64,000 bases of DNA from Streptomyces broussonetiae. Lineage in GTDB: Bacteria; Actinomycetota; Actinomycetes; Streptomycetales; Streptomycetaceae. The notes under the pieces are model-generated. The model made no database searches and was not told the origin of the DNA. It worked only from the letters and a program-made list of their open reading frames with translations. Numbering within the stretch: position 1 is the first letter of the stretch; each line of letters begins with the position of its first letter. This document shows, one piece after another, positions 1-8,004 of this stretch. The translations under genes and the position numbers were made by a program. The stretch spans positions 7,378,001 through 7,442,000 of the forward strand of contig NZ_CP047020.1 of assembly GCF_009796285.1 (NCBI RefSeq), read 5' to 3'.

Positions 1-312
1 CCCCGGCTGGAGGCGGCACGGGGAGGACACCCACAGCAGTGGCAGATGGGAGGCGGGCTCATCAGGGAAGGTCAGGATGAGGTCCTGCACGACGATCGGC
101 TTGGGGCCGGTGTTGTGCAGGATGAGCGGAAGCCGTAGACGTGCCGTGGAACCGTGGACGATCGCCGCAAAGACATGAGGCTCCCACGCCTTCAGGCGCC
201 CCTGTCGGGCGTGGAGCCACCAGAACGACGCGACGGTGAAGAACAGTGCGCAGGCTGATACGACACTGGCGCCGGTAAGCGATGAGGACGCGGTCTGATC
301 CGCCGCGGCCAT
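1..312 (-). CDS. hypothetical membrane-anchored protein (C-terminus outside window)
   Basis: The frame opens at an ATG at 310-312 and runs off the left edge, so at least 104 residues are coded. Residues about 13-33 form one hydrophobic stretch containing FFTVASFWWLHA after a short polar N-terminus, so it is probably a single-pass membrane protein. Behind it comes a regular soluble segment (LILHNTGPKPIVV) that reads as beta-rich. I do not recognise the family. It lies 83 bp downstream of the DoxX gene on the same strand, so read-through from that operon is possible. Codon use is normal for the window, which supports a real gene. Confidence 0.7.
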   Translation of the reverse strand, partial: MAAADQTASSSLTGASVVSACALFFTVASFWWLHARQGRLKAWEPHVFAAIVHGSTARLRLPLILHNTGPKPIVVQDLILTFPDEPASHLPLLWVSSPCRLQPG

Positions 313-395
313 CAGCGGAACCACAGACCCAGTCTGCCAGTCCCCCGGTGGGCCCGCTCACAGGACGAGTGGCCGCCGGTCCTCCCCGGAACGGA

Positions 396-743
396 TCACA
401 GCTCGGCGAGGAGTACGAGATACCAGGCGACCAGGGCCGCGCACGCCACCGCGGGGACGAGCTTGCGCACCCCGTCGCCCTTGCGTACGTGCGTGGCCAC
501 GGCACCGGCGAGCAGCACCAGCAGCCCGGAACCCGCCAGGCCGCCGCACAGGGGCACGACCGGGCCGAGCGCCACGCCGAGGGCACCCGCCAGCTCCAGC
601 GCGCCGATGACCCGGTAGGCCGCGGTGGTGAAGCCGGCGTGGGCGGCCAGCTCGGGCATCGGCCCCAAGGCCAGAATCTTGGCCACGCCCAGCAGGGCGA
701 AGATCAACGCGATGAGACAGGTCAGTGAGGCGGAGAGGATCAC
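396..743 (-). CDS. DoxX-like small membrane protein
   Basis: A 115-residue protein with four hydrophobic segments that fill almost the whole chain, the size and layout of DoxX/DoxX-like proteins. An internal AAYRVIGALELAGALGV segment matches the family's second helix region. The start taken is a GTG at 741-743, whose GTGA overlaps the stop of the acetoacetyl-CoA synthetase gene; longer frames upstream only shadow that gene. DoxX proteins are often linked to quinone or redox enzymes, but no precise reaction is established. It is the last gene of the dioxygenase/monooxygenase operon, so a membrane redox role in that pathway is only inferred. Confidence 0.8.
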   Translation of the reverse strand: MILSASLTCLIALIFALLGVAKILALGPMPELAAHAGFTTAAYRVIGALELAGALGVALGPVVPLCGGLAGSGLLVLLAGAVATHVRKGDGVRKLVPAVACAALVAWYLVLLAEL

Positions 744-2773
744 GAGGCGCCTTCGAGGGTGTGCGGGCGGCGGGCCCGGCGGCGTTCGGCTCCCAGGCCG
801 GCGAAGTAGGCGATCAGGTCGGGGTTGTCGACCGCGGAGGGATTGAGGACCTGCTCGGCGCGGGTGCCCTGGAGGAGGCGCTTGACGGGGACCTCGAGCT
901 TCTTGCCGGTCTTCGTGTGCGGGATGGCCGGCACGGCGAGGATCTCGTCGGGGACATGGCGGGGTGAGGCGCCGGTGCGGATCGCGTCGCGGATCTTCTC
1001 GCACAGGGACTCGTCCAGGACGGTCCCGTCGGCGAGGACCACGAAGAGCGGCATCCAGTAGCCGCCGTCGGGTTCCTCTGCACCGATGACGAGGGCCTCG
1101 GCGATCTCAGGGAGGTGTTCGACGATGTCGTGGATGTCGGCGCTGCCCAGGCGCACGCCGTTGCGGTTGAGCGTGGCGTCGGAGCGGCCGTGCACGATCA
1201 CCGAGCCGTGGGAGGTGTGGGTGATCCAGTCGCCGTGCCGCCACACGCCCGGGTAGGCGCTGAAGTAGGCGTCGCGGTAGCGGCTGCCGTCGGGGTCGTT
1301 CCAGAAGTTCAGCGGCATGGACGGCATGGGCCGGGTGACGACCAGTTCGCCGACCTGGTCGACGACCGGCCGGCCCGCGCCGTCGTACGCCGCGAGCGCC
1401 ACGCCGAGGTTGGGTGCCGACAGTTCACCCGCCCACACCGGGGTGGTGGGGGCGCTGCCGGCGAAGCCGGAGACGACGTCCGTGCCGCCGCTGGTGGAGG
1501 CCAGCTGGACGCCCGCGCCGACGTGGTCGCGGACCCAGGGGTAGGCGGAGGCGGGCAGGGCGGAGCCGGTGCAGCCGATGACGCGGATCGACGACAGGTC
1601 GTGCACGGCAGCTTCGATGCCGAGTTTGGCCATGGCCAGCAGGTATTGGGGGCTGGTGCCGAAGACGGTGACCTTGTGGCGGGCCGCCAGCTCCCACAGG
1701 ACGTCCGGGCGCGCCACCGGCGCGGGGCTGCCGTCGTAGGTGCAGGTGGTGGCACCGGTCAGCAGGGTGGAGACGACCAGGTTCCACATCATCCAGTGGG
1801 TCGTGGTGTACCACAGCAAGCGGTCCCCGACGCCCAGGTCGCAGTGCAGGCCGAGGATCTTGAGGTGCTCCAGCAGGACGCCGCCGTGCCCGTGGACGAT
1901 GCCCTTGGGCAGGCCGGTGGTGCCGGAGGAGAAGACGATCCACAGCGGGTGGTCGAAGGGCACCGGGGTGATGGTGAGGTACTCGGCGCGGGTGGCCGCG
2001 TCCTGCCAGGGAACCGTCAGTCCTGCGGTGCGGGTTTCGGGCCGGGCGAGGCCCGTGTGGTTCACGAGGACCGTGGCCTTGAGTGTGGGCAGGGCGCCGG
2101 CCAGCTCGAGTGAGGCTGCGCGGCGGTCGTGGGTGGTGCCGTTGAAGAGGTAGCCGTCCGCGGTGATGAGCACGGTGGGTTCGAGCTGGGCGAAGCGGTC
2201 GGCGGCGGCCTTGGGTGCGTAGTCCTGGCCGCACACGGACCACACCGCGCCCAGGCTGGCGGTGGCGAGGAAGGCGATGACGGCGTGGGGGGTGTTGGGC
2301 AGGTAGCCGACCACCCGGTCGCCCGTTCCGACGCCGAGGTCGCGCAGGGTGGCTGCGACGGAGGCGACCTGGGCGCGTAGCTCCCTGCCCGTGATCTCGT
2401 AGCTGGCTCCGGTCTCGTCCAGTGCGGTGATCGCGGGTGCGTCCGGATGCAGGTTGCGCAGCGCGTGGTGGGCGTAGTTGAGGGTGGCGCCGGGGAACCA
2501 GCGGGCGCCGGGCATGGTCTCCTCGTCCAGCACCCGCTCGTACGGAGTGGTCGCGTCGATGTCGAAGTACCTCCACACCGCCGCCCAGAAGCTCTCCAGG
2601 TCGGTGACGGACCAGTGGTGCAGGGACTGGTAGTCGGTGGGGTCCTGGAGCCCTTCGGCGTGATGGTGCCGGGCGGCCCAGCGGGCGAAGTCCGCGATGC
2701 GGCTGTTGGCGGCCGCCTTCGGGTCCGGCGGCAGGAAGGGCTCCGGATACTGAGTGGCGCGCGGGGTGGTCAT
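740..2773 (-). CDS. acetoacetyl-CoA synthetase (acetoacetate--CoA ligase)
   Basis: This 677-residue member of the adenylate-forming ANL superfamily activates acetoacetate to acetoacetyl-CoA with ATP. Visible features are the N-terminal ACAS-type cap with FPGATLNYAHHAL near residue 95, WSVCGQDY near 180, the phosphate-binding loop SSGTTGLPKGIVHGHGG near 277, TSGGTDVVSGF near 400, and the C-terminal lysine motif TKTGKKLEVPVKRL near 630. Length is typical of the acetoacetate branch. The ATG at 2771-2773 has a GGAG ribosome site. The gene sits between the flavin hydroxylase and DoxX. A neighbouring FAH-family enzyme could release acetoacetate, which would explain its presence. Confidence 0.92.
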   Translation of the reverse strand: MTTPRATQYPEPFLPPDPKAAANSRIADFARWAARHHHAEGLQDPTDYQSLHHWSVTDLESFWAAVWRYFDIDATTPYERVLDEETMPGARWFPGATLNYAHHALRNLHPDAPAITALDETGASYEITGRELRAQVASVAATLRDLGVGTGDRVVGYLPNTPHAVIAFLATASLGAVWSVCGQDYAPKAAADRFAQLEPTVLITADGYLFNGTTHDRRAASLELAGALPTLKATVLVNHTGLARPETRTAGLTVPWQDAATRAEYLTITPVPFDHPLWIVFSSGTTGLPKGIVHGHGGVLLEHLKILGLHCDLGVGDRLLWYTTTHWMMWNLVVSTLLTGATTCTYDGSPAPVARPDVLWELAARHKVTVFGTSPQYLLAMAKLGIEAAVHDLSSIRVIGCTGSALPASAYPWVRDHVGAGVQLASTSGGTDVVSGFAGSAPTTPVWAGELSAPNLGVALAAYDGAGRPVVDQVGELVVTRPMPSMPLNFWNDPDGSRYRDAYFSAYPGVWRHGDWITHTSHGSVIVHGRSDATLNRNGVRLGSADIHDIVEHLPEIAEALVIGAEEPDGGYWMPLFVVLADGTVLDESLCEKIRDAIRTGASPRHVPDEILAVPAIPHTKTGKKLEVPVKRLLQGTRAEQVLNPSAVDNPDLIAYFAGLGAERRRARRPHTLEGAS

Positions 2774-2789
2774 GGTGCGGTGCTCCTCG

Positions 2790-4394
2790 TCAGGGGGCGG
2801 GCCGGGCTTCGGCGGGGCGGCGGGCGGTATGCAGCAGCGGGGCCCAGGCTGCGGTGTCGGTGAAGTCGCCGGCGCCTGTGGGGACGGTGTCCAGTACGAC
2901 GCGGTCGGGGCGCAGCAGGACGGCATCGGCGCGGCCGCGGGCCAGCCAGGCGGCCAAGGTGCCGCCCTCGTCCAGGTCGCCGACGTGAACCGTGGGCGCG
3001 CCCAGTGCCGTGGCCACGCCTGTCATCTGCGCGGTCGGCGGCACGGCGGTCAGGACGGCGAAGGAGTCGCCGAGGACGTCGTCGAGGCGCACTCGCCTGC
3101 CGCCCTGCAGGACCCAGGGTTGGGGGCAGAAGGTGCCGGCCAGCCCGCGACCGGTCAGGCGGGGGCGGCGCCGTACGAGTGGACCGGCGGTCAGGGCGGG
3201 GCTGAGGTCGCGGCTGACGGTCGCGGTCACGCCGGGGATGCGGCAGGCCGTACCCATGACGGTCCGGCGGAATGCCGCGCCGCGGTCCTGGCCGCCGGTC
3301 ATGGCCCAGCCGACGGCGACCGCGACACGGATGAGGTGGCGGGCGTGTGGCTTGCGCTCGCGTTCGTAGGTGTTCAACAGCCCGTCGCCTGCGCCCTGTC
3401 GGAGAACGCGGGCAAGTTTCCAGGTGAGGTTGTAGGCATCGCGCAGGCCCGCGCACAGCCCCTGCCCGATGAAGGGTGGGGTGAGGTGGGCGGCGTCGCC
3501 CAGCAGGAAGACGCGTCCCCGGTGCCACCGGTCGGCGAGGCGGGCCCGGAAGGTGTACTGCGCCTGCCGGATCACCTCGAAGTCGTCGTCCTCCGACCCG
3601 TCGGACGGCAGATCCACCCAGGGCGCTACCAGCTCCCGCAGGCGTGCCCGCCCCTGCGGGCCGTCCAGGCGCTCGTCATCGTCCAGCCGGAACTCCCAGC
3701 GGTAGCGGTCCTCGCCGACCCGCATGTAGGTGGCCGGACGGGTGGGGCAGCAGATCTGCTCGGCGCCGTCCCAACTGCTCACCCGGCGGCTGGTGCGCAC
3801 GTCGATGACCCGCCAGCTCTCCTCGAAGTGCAGGTCCTCCCAGACGGCGCCGATGGCCTCCCGGGTGATGCTGCCCGCGCCGTCGCAGCCGAGGACGGCG
3901 TCGGCCCACAGGTGCTCCTCCTCTTCGCTGCCGTCGCGGCGGAAGGGCACCCGTACCGGAGCCGTGCCGTCGGCGGGCTGCGTGACGGACACGGCCTCGG
4001 CGCCGCTCCACAGCTCGCACTCGGGGCGGCGCTTCAGGGCATCGCGCAGCAGGCGTTCCAGTTCAGGCTGGTCGAACATGTTGGTCTGGGCGAAGCCGTG
4101 GTGGCCGTGCGGGGAGCGCGGGAACTCGGTGATCACGCGGCGCCGGGGATCCAGCAGCCGCAGGCCCGGTGCCGGGCGGGCGACGGCGGCGAACTCCTCG
4201 TGGACGCCGACGCTCTGCAGGATCCGGCAGATCTCGTCGTCCGCGACGACGGCCCGTGGCAGGGGGTAGATGTCCCGGTGGCGTTCGAGGAGCAGGCTGG
4301 GCACTCCGTGTCGTGCGAGCAGGAGGGCGGCCGTGACCCCGACCGGTCCCGCGCCGATGATCACCACCGGTCTGCGGGCTGCTGCGGCGCTCAC
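2790..4394 (-). CDS. FAD-dependent aromatic hydroxylase, MhpA-like
   Basis: A 534-residue class A flavoprotein monooxygenase. It shows the Rossmann motif VVIIGAGPVGVTAALLLARHG (cited in two parts: GAGPVG, then LLLARHG) near residues 9-30, the DG motif GCDGAGSITREAIG near 170 and the GD motif GDAAHLTPPFIGQGL near 300. The order and length fit 3-(3-hydroxyphenyl)propionate hydroxylase (MhpA) and related ring hydroxylases that use NAD(P)H and O2; the true substrate is unknown. A GTG start at 4392-4394 overlaps the stop of the FAH-family gene (GTGA), indicating translational coupling. The likely role is to hydroxylate an aromatic ring before cleavage by the dioxygenase of the same operon. Confidence 0.87.
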   Translation of the reverse strand: MSAAAARRPVVIIGAGPVGVTAALLLARHGVPSLLLERHRDIYPLPRAVVADDEICRILQSVGVHEEFAAVARPAPGLRLLDPRRRVITEFPRSPHGHHGFAQTNMFDQPELERLLRDALKRRPECELWSGAEAVSVTQPADGTAPVRVPFRRDGSEEEEHLWADAVLGCDGAGSITREAIGAVWEDLHFEESWRVIDVRTSRRVSSWDGAEQICCPTRPATYMRVGEDRYRWEFRLDDDERLDGPQGRARLRELVAPWVDLPSDGSEDDDFEVIRQAQYTFRARLADRWHRGRVFLLGDAAHLTPPFIGQGLCAGLRDAYNLTWKLARVLRQGAGDGLLNTYERERKPHARHLIRVAVAVGWAMTGGQDRGAAFRRTVMGTACRIPGVTATVSRDLSPALTAGPLVRRRPRLTGRGLAGTFCPQPWVLQGGRRVRLDDVLGDSFAVLTAVPPTAQMTGVATALGAPTVHVGDLDEGGTLAAWLARGRADAVLLRPDRVVLDTVPTGAGDFTDTAAWAPLLHTARRPAEARPAP

Positions 4395-5329
4395 CTCGCG
4401 TCCGCCACGGCGTTCCGCTGCGCGCCGAGGTCGATCCGCCCGTCCGGGGTGGCGATCGTGGCGGTGATGAGGTCGCCGTCGCGCAGGTAGAGGGGGTTCT
4501 TGGCCTGCCCCTTGAAGAACGCCTTCCACCTGACCGCGGGCGGCAGCAGCGCACTGATCTTCGCGACCGGCTTGGGCGGGGCCTTGAGCGCCGTGCCGCC
4601 GGGTGTGCCGGTGAGCAGCAGGTCGCCCGGGTCGAGGGTCTGGAAGCGGGCGAGCAGGGTGAGGGCCTGGGCGGGCCGTACGATCATGTCGGCGAGCGTG
4701 CGGTCCTGGCGCGGGGCGTCATTGACATTCAGCCGCAGCCGCAGGTTCAGAAGGTGGGCGAAGTCCTCGGGCTCCAGCAGCGCCAGGTACGGACCCGTCG
4801 GCGTGAAGGTCGGGTACGACTTGCTCTCGTAGAACTGGGTCTTGGTCAGCTGCACATCGCGGGCGCTGACGTCGTTGGTGAGGACGAGCCCGGCGACGTA
4901 GCGGGGCAGGTCCTGCTCTTCGACGACGGTGCCCACGGGCAGGCTCGCGCCCATGACGAGGCCGAGTTCCACCTCGTAGTCGAGGAACTTCACATGCGCC
5001 GGGCGGACGATCGTGTCATGCGGGCCGCTGACCGAGCCCGACGCCTTGCGGAAGAAAGTGGGCGGGATGTCGCCGGTGAAACCCGAATCCTTGGCGTGAC
5101 TGCGGTAGTTGACCATCTGGGCCACCACCCGGCAGGGCGTGGTGACCGGGGGCAGCGCCACCAGGTCGGCCACGGGCGTGCCGGCCTCACCGGAGGCGGC
5201 GGCCTCCCGCACCGCGGCCCGGTCGGCGAGCAGTTCGGCGGTGGTGAGCGCCTCGGTGTCGACGCGGACGGCGCGCTCGTCCCGGACGGCCCACCAGCCG
5301 TCGGGGGTGCGCAGGACATTGGTGCTCAT
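4391..5329 (-). CDS. fumarylacetoacetate hydrolase family protein
   Basis: A 312-residue protein with the FAH C-terminal fold: DYEVELGLVMG near residue 117 carries the acidic metal ligands (ExE), followed by TNDVSARDVQ and FTPTGPYL, and LTGTPGGTALK near 245. Family members cleave C-C bonds of acylpyruvates or hydrate/decarboxylate ring-cleavage products. It starts at ATG 5327-5329, overlapping the dioxygenase stop (ATGA). It is placed between a dioxygenase and a hydroxylase, so it probably processes the ring-cleavage product. With the downstream acetoacetyl-CoA synthetase, release of acetoacetate is a reasonable inference, but not proof that the substrate is fumarylacetoacetate itself. Confidence 0.88.
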   Translation of the reverse strand: MSTNVLRTPDGWWAVRDERAVRVDTEALTTAELLADRAAVREAAASGEAGTPVADLVALPPVTTPCRVVAQMVNYRSHAKDSGFTGDIPPTFFRKASGSVSGPHDTIVRPAHVKFLDYEVELGLVMGASLPVGTVVEEQDLPRYVAGLVLTNDVSARDVQLTKTQFYESKSYPTFTPTGPYLALLEPEDFAHLLNLRLRLNVNDAPRQDRTLADMIVRPAQALTLLARFQTLDPGDLLLTGTPGGTALKAPPKPVAKISALLPPAVRWKAFFKGQAKNPLYLRDGDLITATIATPDGRIDLGAQRNAVADAR

Positions 5330-6471
5330 GAGCTCATCGCTTTCATCAGGCCCAGCAGGCGTGAGGGGTCGAGTTCGTTGTCGCCGCGCAGGGCCGTCAC
5401 GACCTCGCGCAGCTTGGCGGGGGAGGGGTTGGCGCCGAGGAAGTCACGGGTGACGGGCGGGCCCCACTGAGCCAGGCCGCTCGCCGACATCGGCGCCCAG
5501 CCGGGTTCGAGGTCGCGGGAGAACAGGTCGCCGTCGGCGAAGTGCTCCAGCATGAAGCGGTCGGGGTCGCGCCAGTAGTCGAAGAGCTGGCTGCCCTGGA
5601 TGTGTCGGCCGATGCCCCAGCTGCGCCGGTAGCCGCGCTCGGCGAGGTACTCGCCGCCGGCGGCGATCGAGTCGAGGTCGGTGACCTGGTAGGCGGAGTG
5701 GACGTATCCGGTACCCGGCCCGAGGTGCAGGGCGAGGGTGTGGTGGTCCACGGGCGTGCTGCCCTGGTCGCAGCGGATGAACGCCATGGTCGGCCCGCGG
5801 TCGCGCTGCCCGTCCAGGAACAGGAAGTCGGACACGATCATCCCGAGGGTGTCCAGGTACCAGTTCAGGGCCCGCAGGAACACCCGCGTCTCCAGCACCA
5901 CGTGACCGAGCCGCTGGATGCGCGACGGCTCGCGGGGCGGTCGCTGGGTGGCGTTCGTACGGCGACGCCCGGTGCCGGTGTTGAGGATCAGCGGCTGCTG
6001 CTCGGGCAGAGCGGGCAGCTGCTCGGCGCAGTGCACGACCCGGACCGGGAAACCCGAGGGATCGAGCAGGGCGACCGCTTGTCCGCCGCCGGGGACGTCG
6101 ATGTCGCGGACGTCACTGCCGGTCGCGCGGGCCAGCCGGTCCAGATCGGCCCGTTCGGCCGCGCGGAATGCCGGCCCGACGAAGCGGGACGCCTGCCCAC
6201 GACGGATGACCATGCACGGTGAGCCCGCGAAGGTGCCGCGCAGCCACAGCTCCCGTTCGGTGCGGGCGGCGATCTGGAAGCCGAAGTCCCGGGCGAACAC
6301 CTCGGCCCGGTCCAGGTCCGGCTTCTCGAACTCCAGCCAGGCCAGGTCCGCCACCTTGATGACGGGGTTCCGGGACCGGCCGGGGTGCTCACCGCGCAGG
6401 GCGCCCAGCTCACTGTGGAGATCTTGATGGGGCGTCTGGAGATCGGCCCTGTTAACGGGGGTGTGGGACAT
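5326..6471 (-). CDS. VOC-family extradiol-type dioxygenase
   Basis: A 381-residue protein with two vicinal-oxygen-chelate modules. The N-terminal module (about 50-150) lacks clear metal ligands. The C-terminal module (about 190-330) keeps the three expected ligands: His in RLGHVVLET, His in VDHHTLALHLGPG and Glu in RFMLEHFADG. This matches type I extradiol ring-cleavage enzymes (catechol 2,3-dioxygenase type). The ATG at 6469-6471 with GAGGGC upstream was chosen over an earlier in-frame ATG at 6513 that lacks a ribosome site. It is the first gene of the operon, preceded by two direct repeats that are probably the operators of the divergent TetR gene. Confidence 0.85.
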   Translation of the reverse strand: MSHTPVNRADLQTPHQDLHSELGALRGEHPGRSRNPVIKVADLAWLEFEKPDLDRAEVFARDFGFQIAARTERELWLRGTFAGSPCMVIRRGQASRFVGPAFRAAERADLDRLARATGSDVRDIDVPGGGQAVALLDPSGFPVRVVHCAEQLPALPEQQPLILNTGTGRRRTNATQRPPREPSRIQRLGHVVLETRVFLRALNWYLDTLGMIVSDFLFLDGQRDRGPTMAFIRCDQGSTPVDHHTLALHLGPGTGYVHSAYQVTDLDSIAAGGEYLAERGYRRSWGIGRHIQGSQLFDYWRDPDRFMLEHFADGDLFSRDLEPGWAPMSASGLAQWGPPVTRDFLGANPSPAKLREVVTALRGDNELDPSRLLGLMKAMSS

Positions 6472-6498
6472 GGTGCCCTCCAAGCAACACTGCCGTAA

Positions 6499-6512
6499 TG
6501 AGGAAATCATCA
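6499..6512. promoter_or_regulatory. probable TetR operator, copy 1 (TGAGGAAATCATCA)
   Basis: An imperfect palindrome (TGAGGA-AA-TCATCA) 28 bp upstream of the dioxygenase start, in the divergent promoter region. A second copy lies 56 bp away, and a perfect palindrome of the same type lies at 22010. That the divergent TetR regulator is the binder is inferred from position. Confidence 0.55.
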
Positions 6513-6554
6513 ACTTTGCCGCTGCTCATCGTCAATAGAGCAAACCCAAAGAAG

Positions 6555-6568
6555 TGAGGGAATCATCA
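6555..6568. promoter_or_regulatory. probable TetR operator, copy 2 (TGAGGGAATCATCA)
   Basis: It differs from the copy at 6499 by one base and has the same orientation, 42 bp before the TetR start codon. The two sites bracket the divergent promoter region, so one regulator could control both itself and the catabolic operon. Confidence 0.55.
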
Positions 6569-6609
6569 GTCATGCGGGTGTCATCGGCCCAGTTGTTACA
6601 CTCGGTCGT

Positions 6610-7245
6610 ATGCCGACGTCAGCCCCGCCCCGCAACCGCTTCGAACGGCGCCGCGCCGAGACCCGTCAGGCACTCGTCCGTGCGGCCCGGCAGATCCTCG
6701 CTGAGACCGGGGACACCAGCGCCAGCATCCAGGCGATCGCCGAGCGCGCGGACGTCGGTTTCGGCTCCTTCTACAACCACTTCGAGTCCAAGACGGAGCT
6801 GTTCGACGCCGCGGTGACGGACGCTCTGGAGGAGTTCGGCCAGGTCATCGACGAGCGTGTGGAAGGGATCGACGACCCGGCCGAGCTGGTCGCTGCGGGA
6901 TTCCGGCTCACCGCGCGGATGGCCGACTCCCACCCGGAACTCATGCGGATCCTGCGGGACCGCGGCCTGGCCCACATCCACTCCGAGCGTGGCCTGTCCC
7001 CCCGAGCGCTTCGTGATCTGGAACGCGGCATCGCCTCCGGGCGCTTCACCGGCACCGACCCGACCACGGCCCTGTCCGCTCTGGGCGGGACCCTGCTGTC
7101 CCTGGTGGCGCTACGGCTGGCCCGCCCCGACCTCGACGGCGACGAGACCGCCTCCGAACTGGCCGAGATGGTCCTGCGCATGCTCGGCCTCTCCCAAGAC
7201 GACGCGCACGAGGTCACCCGGCGCCCGCTGCCCGGCCTCGACTGA
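6610..7245 (+). CDS. TetR/AcrR family transcriptional regulator
   Basis: A 211-residue one-domain-pair repressor. The N-terminal helix-turn-helix spans about residues 18-62 (ARQILAETGD, then IQAIAERADVGFGSFYNHF), followed by FESKTELFDAAVTD. The remaining alpha-helical part is the ligand-binding/dimer domain. It is divergent from the dioxygenase operon with a 138-bp spacer holding two TGAGG(A/G)AATCATCA repeats, the classical layout for a local repressor responding to a pathway aromatic. Its stop lies 4 bp from the stop of the convergent TetR gene. Confidence 0.9.
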   Translation: MPTSAPPRNRFERRRAETRQALVRAARQILAETGDTSASIQAIAERADVGFGSFYNHFESKTELFDAAVTDALEEFGQVIDERVEGIDDPAELVAAGFRLTARMADSHPELMRILRDRGLAHIHSERGLSPRALRDLERGIASGRFTGTDPTTALSALGGTLLSLVALRLARPDLDGDETASELAEMVLRMLGLSQDDAHEVTRRPLPGLD

Positions 7246-7248
7246 CCG

Positions 7249-7890
7249 TCAACCCACCTCTGCATCGCGCAGAAGGTCCCGAACCCGGCGCGCAGCGACC
7301 CGCGGTGCCACGCCGGCGGCGACGAGGAACGCGGTCGCCGCAGCCTCACCCCTGGGATCCGCCCACGTGGACTCGGTGTTCTCCTCGGCCAGTGCCAGCA
7401 TCAGGGCCTCCAGTGCCTGGGCGAGGACACGTGCGGGGACATGGTCCGCGAACACGCCTTCGTCCTGGCCACGTCGTAGGGTCGCGACGGCCTCTTCGCG
7501 CGCCGGCGCCAAGGTGGTGCGGATCGCCTCTCGTCCCACAGCGCGGCGCCCCAGAGAGACGAGCATGCGGTACTGGTCGCCCACCGCCCATGCCGCCAGG
7601 GCCATCCGCGCCATCTCCGCCAGCGGATCAGCGCCCGGGATGCGTGTTGCGGCGAACGCCTGTTGCAGTGCCTGGGCTGCTTCCTGTGTCAACTCGGCGA
7701 TCAGCGCCTGCCGGCTGGAGAAGTGGTGGTAGAGCGTGCGCCGGGCGACGCCGGCTGCCTGAGCGATGCTGTCGAGGCTCGCGTCGGGGTCGTCCCGCAG
7801 TTTCTGCCGGGCGGCGGTGAGGATGCGGCTGCGGTGGGAGTGAGCGTCCCTGAGCTGCGGGATGCGAGCCAGGGTGTCGGGAGTCTGCAC
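7249..7890 (-). CDS. TetR/AcrR family transcriptional regulator
   Basis: A 213-residue protein. The HTH is at about residues 20-65, with SRILTAARQKL, then SLDSIAQAAGVARRTLYHHF and SSRQALIAELTQE. The C-terminal domain is Ala/Arg-rich and helical. The start chosen is GTG 7888-7890 preceded by GGACGGA; an upstream ATG would add 33 residues across a terminator-like hairpin. It follows the zinc alcohol dehydrogenase on the same strand, separated by that hairpin, so it is probably transcribed on its own. The target is unknown; the adjacent dehydrogenase is the obvious candidate. Confidence 0.88.
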   Translation of the reverse strand: MQTPDTLARIPQLRDAHSHRSRILTAARQKLRDDPDASLDSIAQAAGVARRTLYHHFSSRQALIAELTQEAAQALQQAFAATRIPGADPLAEMARMALAAWAVGDQYRMLVSLGRRAVGREAIRTTLAPAREEAVATLRRGQDEGVFADHVPARVLAQALEALMLALAEENTESTWADPRGEAAATAFLVAAGVAPRVAARRVRDLLRDAEVG

Positions 7891-7928
7891 GGCTCCGTCC
7901 TTCCACGGGTTCTGCCTGTCGGAAAACC

Positions 7929-7964
7929 GTGGGCGCCGGTGCTCCCTCACGCACCGGCGCCCAC
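7929..7964 (-). terminator. hairpin terminator downstream of the zinc alcohol dehydrogenase
   Basis: A perfect 14-bp inverted repeat (GTGGGCGCCGGTGC and its complement) with an 8-nt loop, 41-76 bp past the dehydrogenase stop and before the TetR start. No T-run follows, as is usual for Streptomyces terminators. Confidence 0.7.
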
Positions 7965-8004
7965 TCACCCCTGCCCGAGGTGGCTTCACATCCCGCTGAC
8001 GGCG

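Noticed and set aside
1115-2113. Long open frame opposite the acetoacetyl-CoA synthetase gene
   Set aside because: Mirror of a strong coding gene in high-GC DNA; composition is Gly/Val/Arg-rich with no domain.
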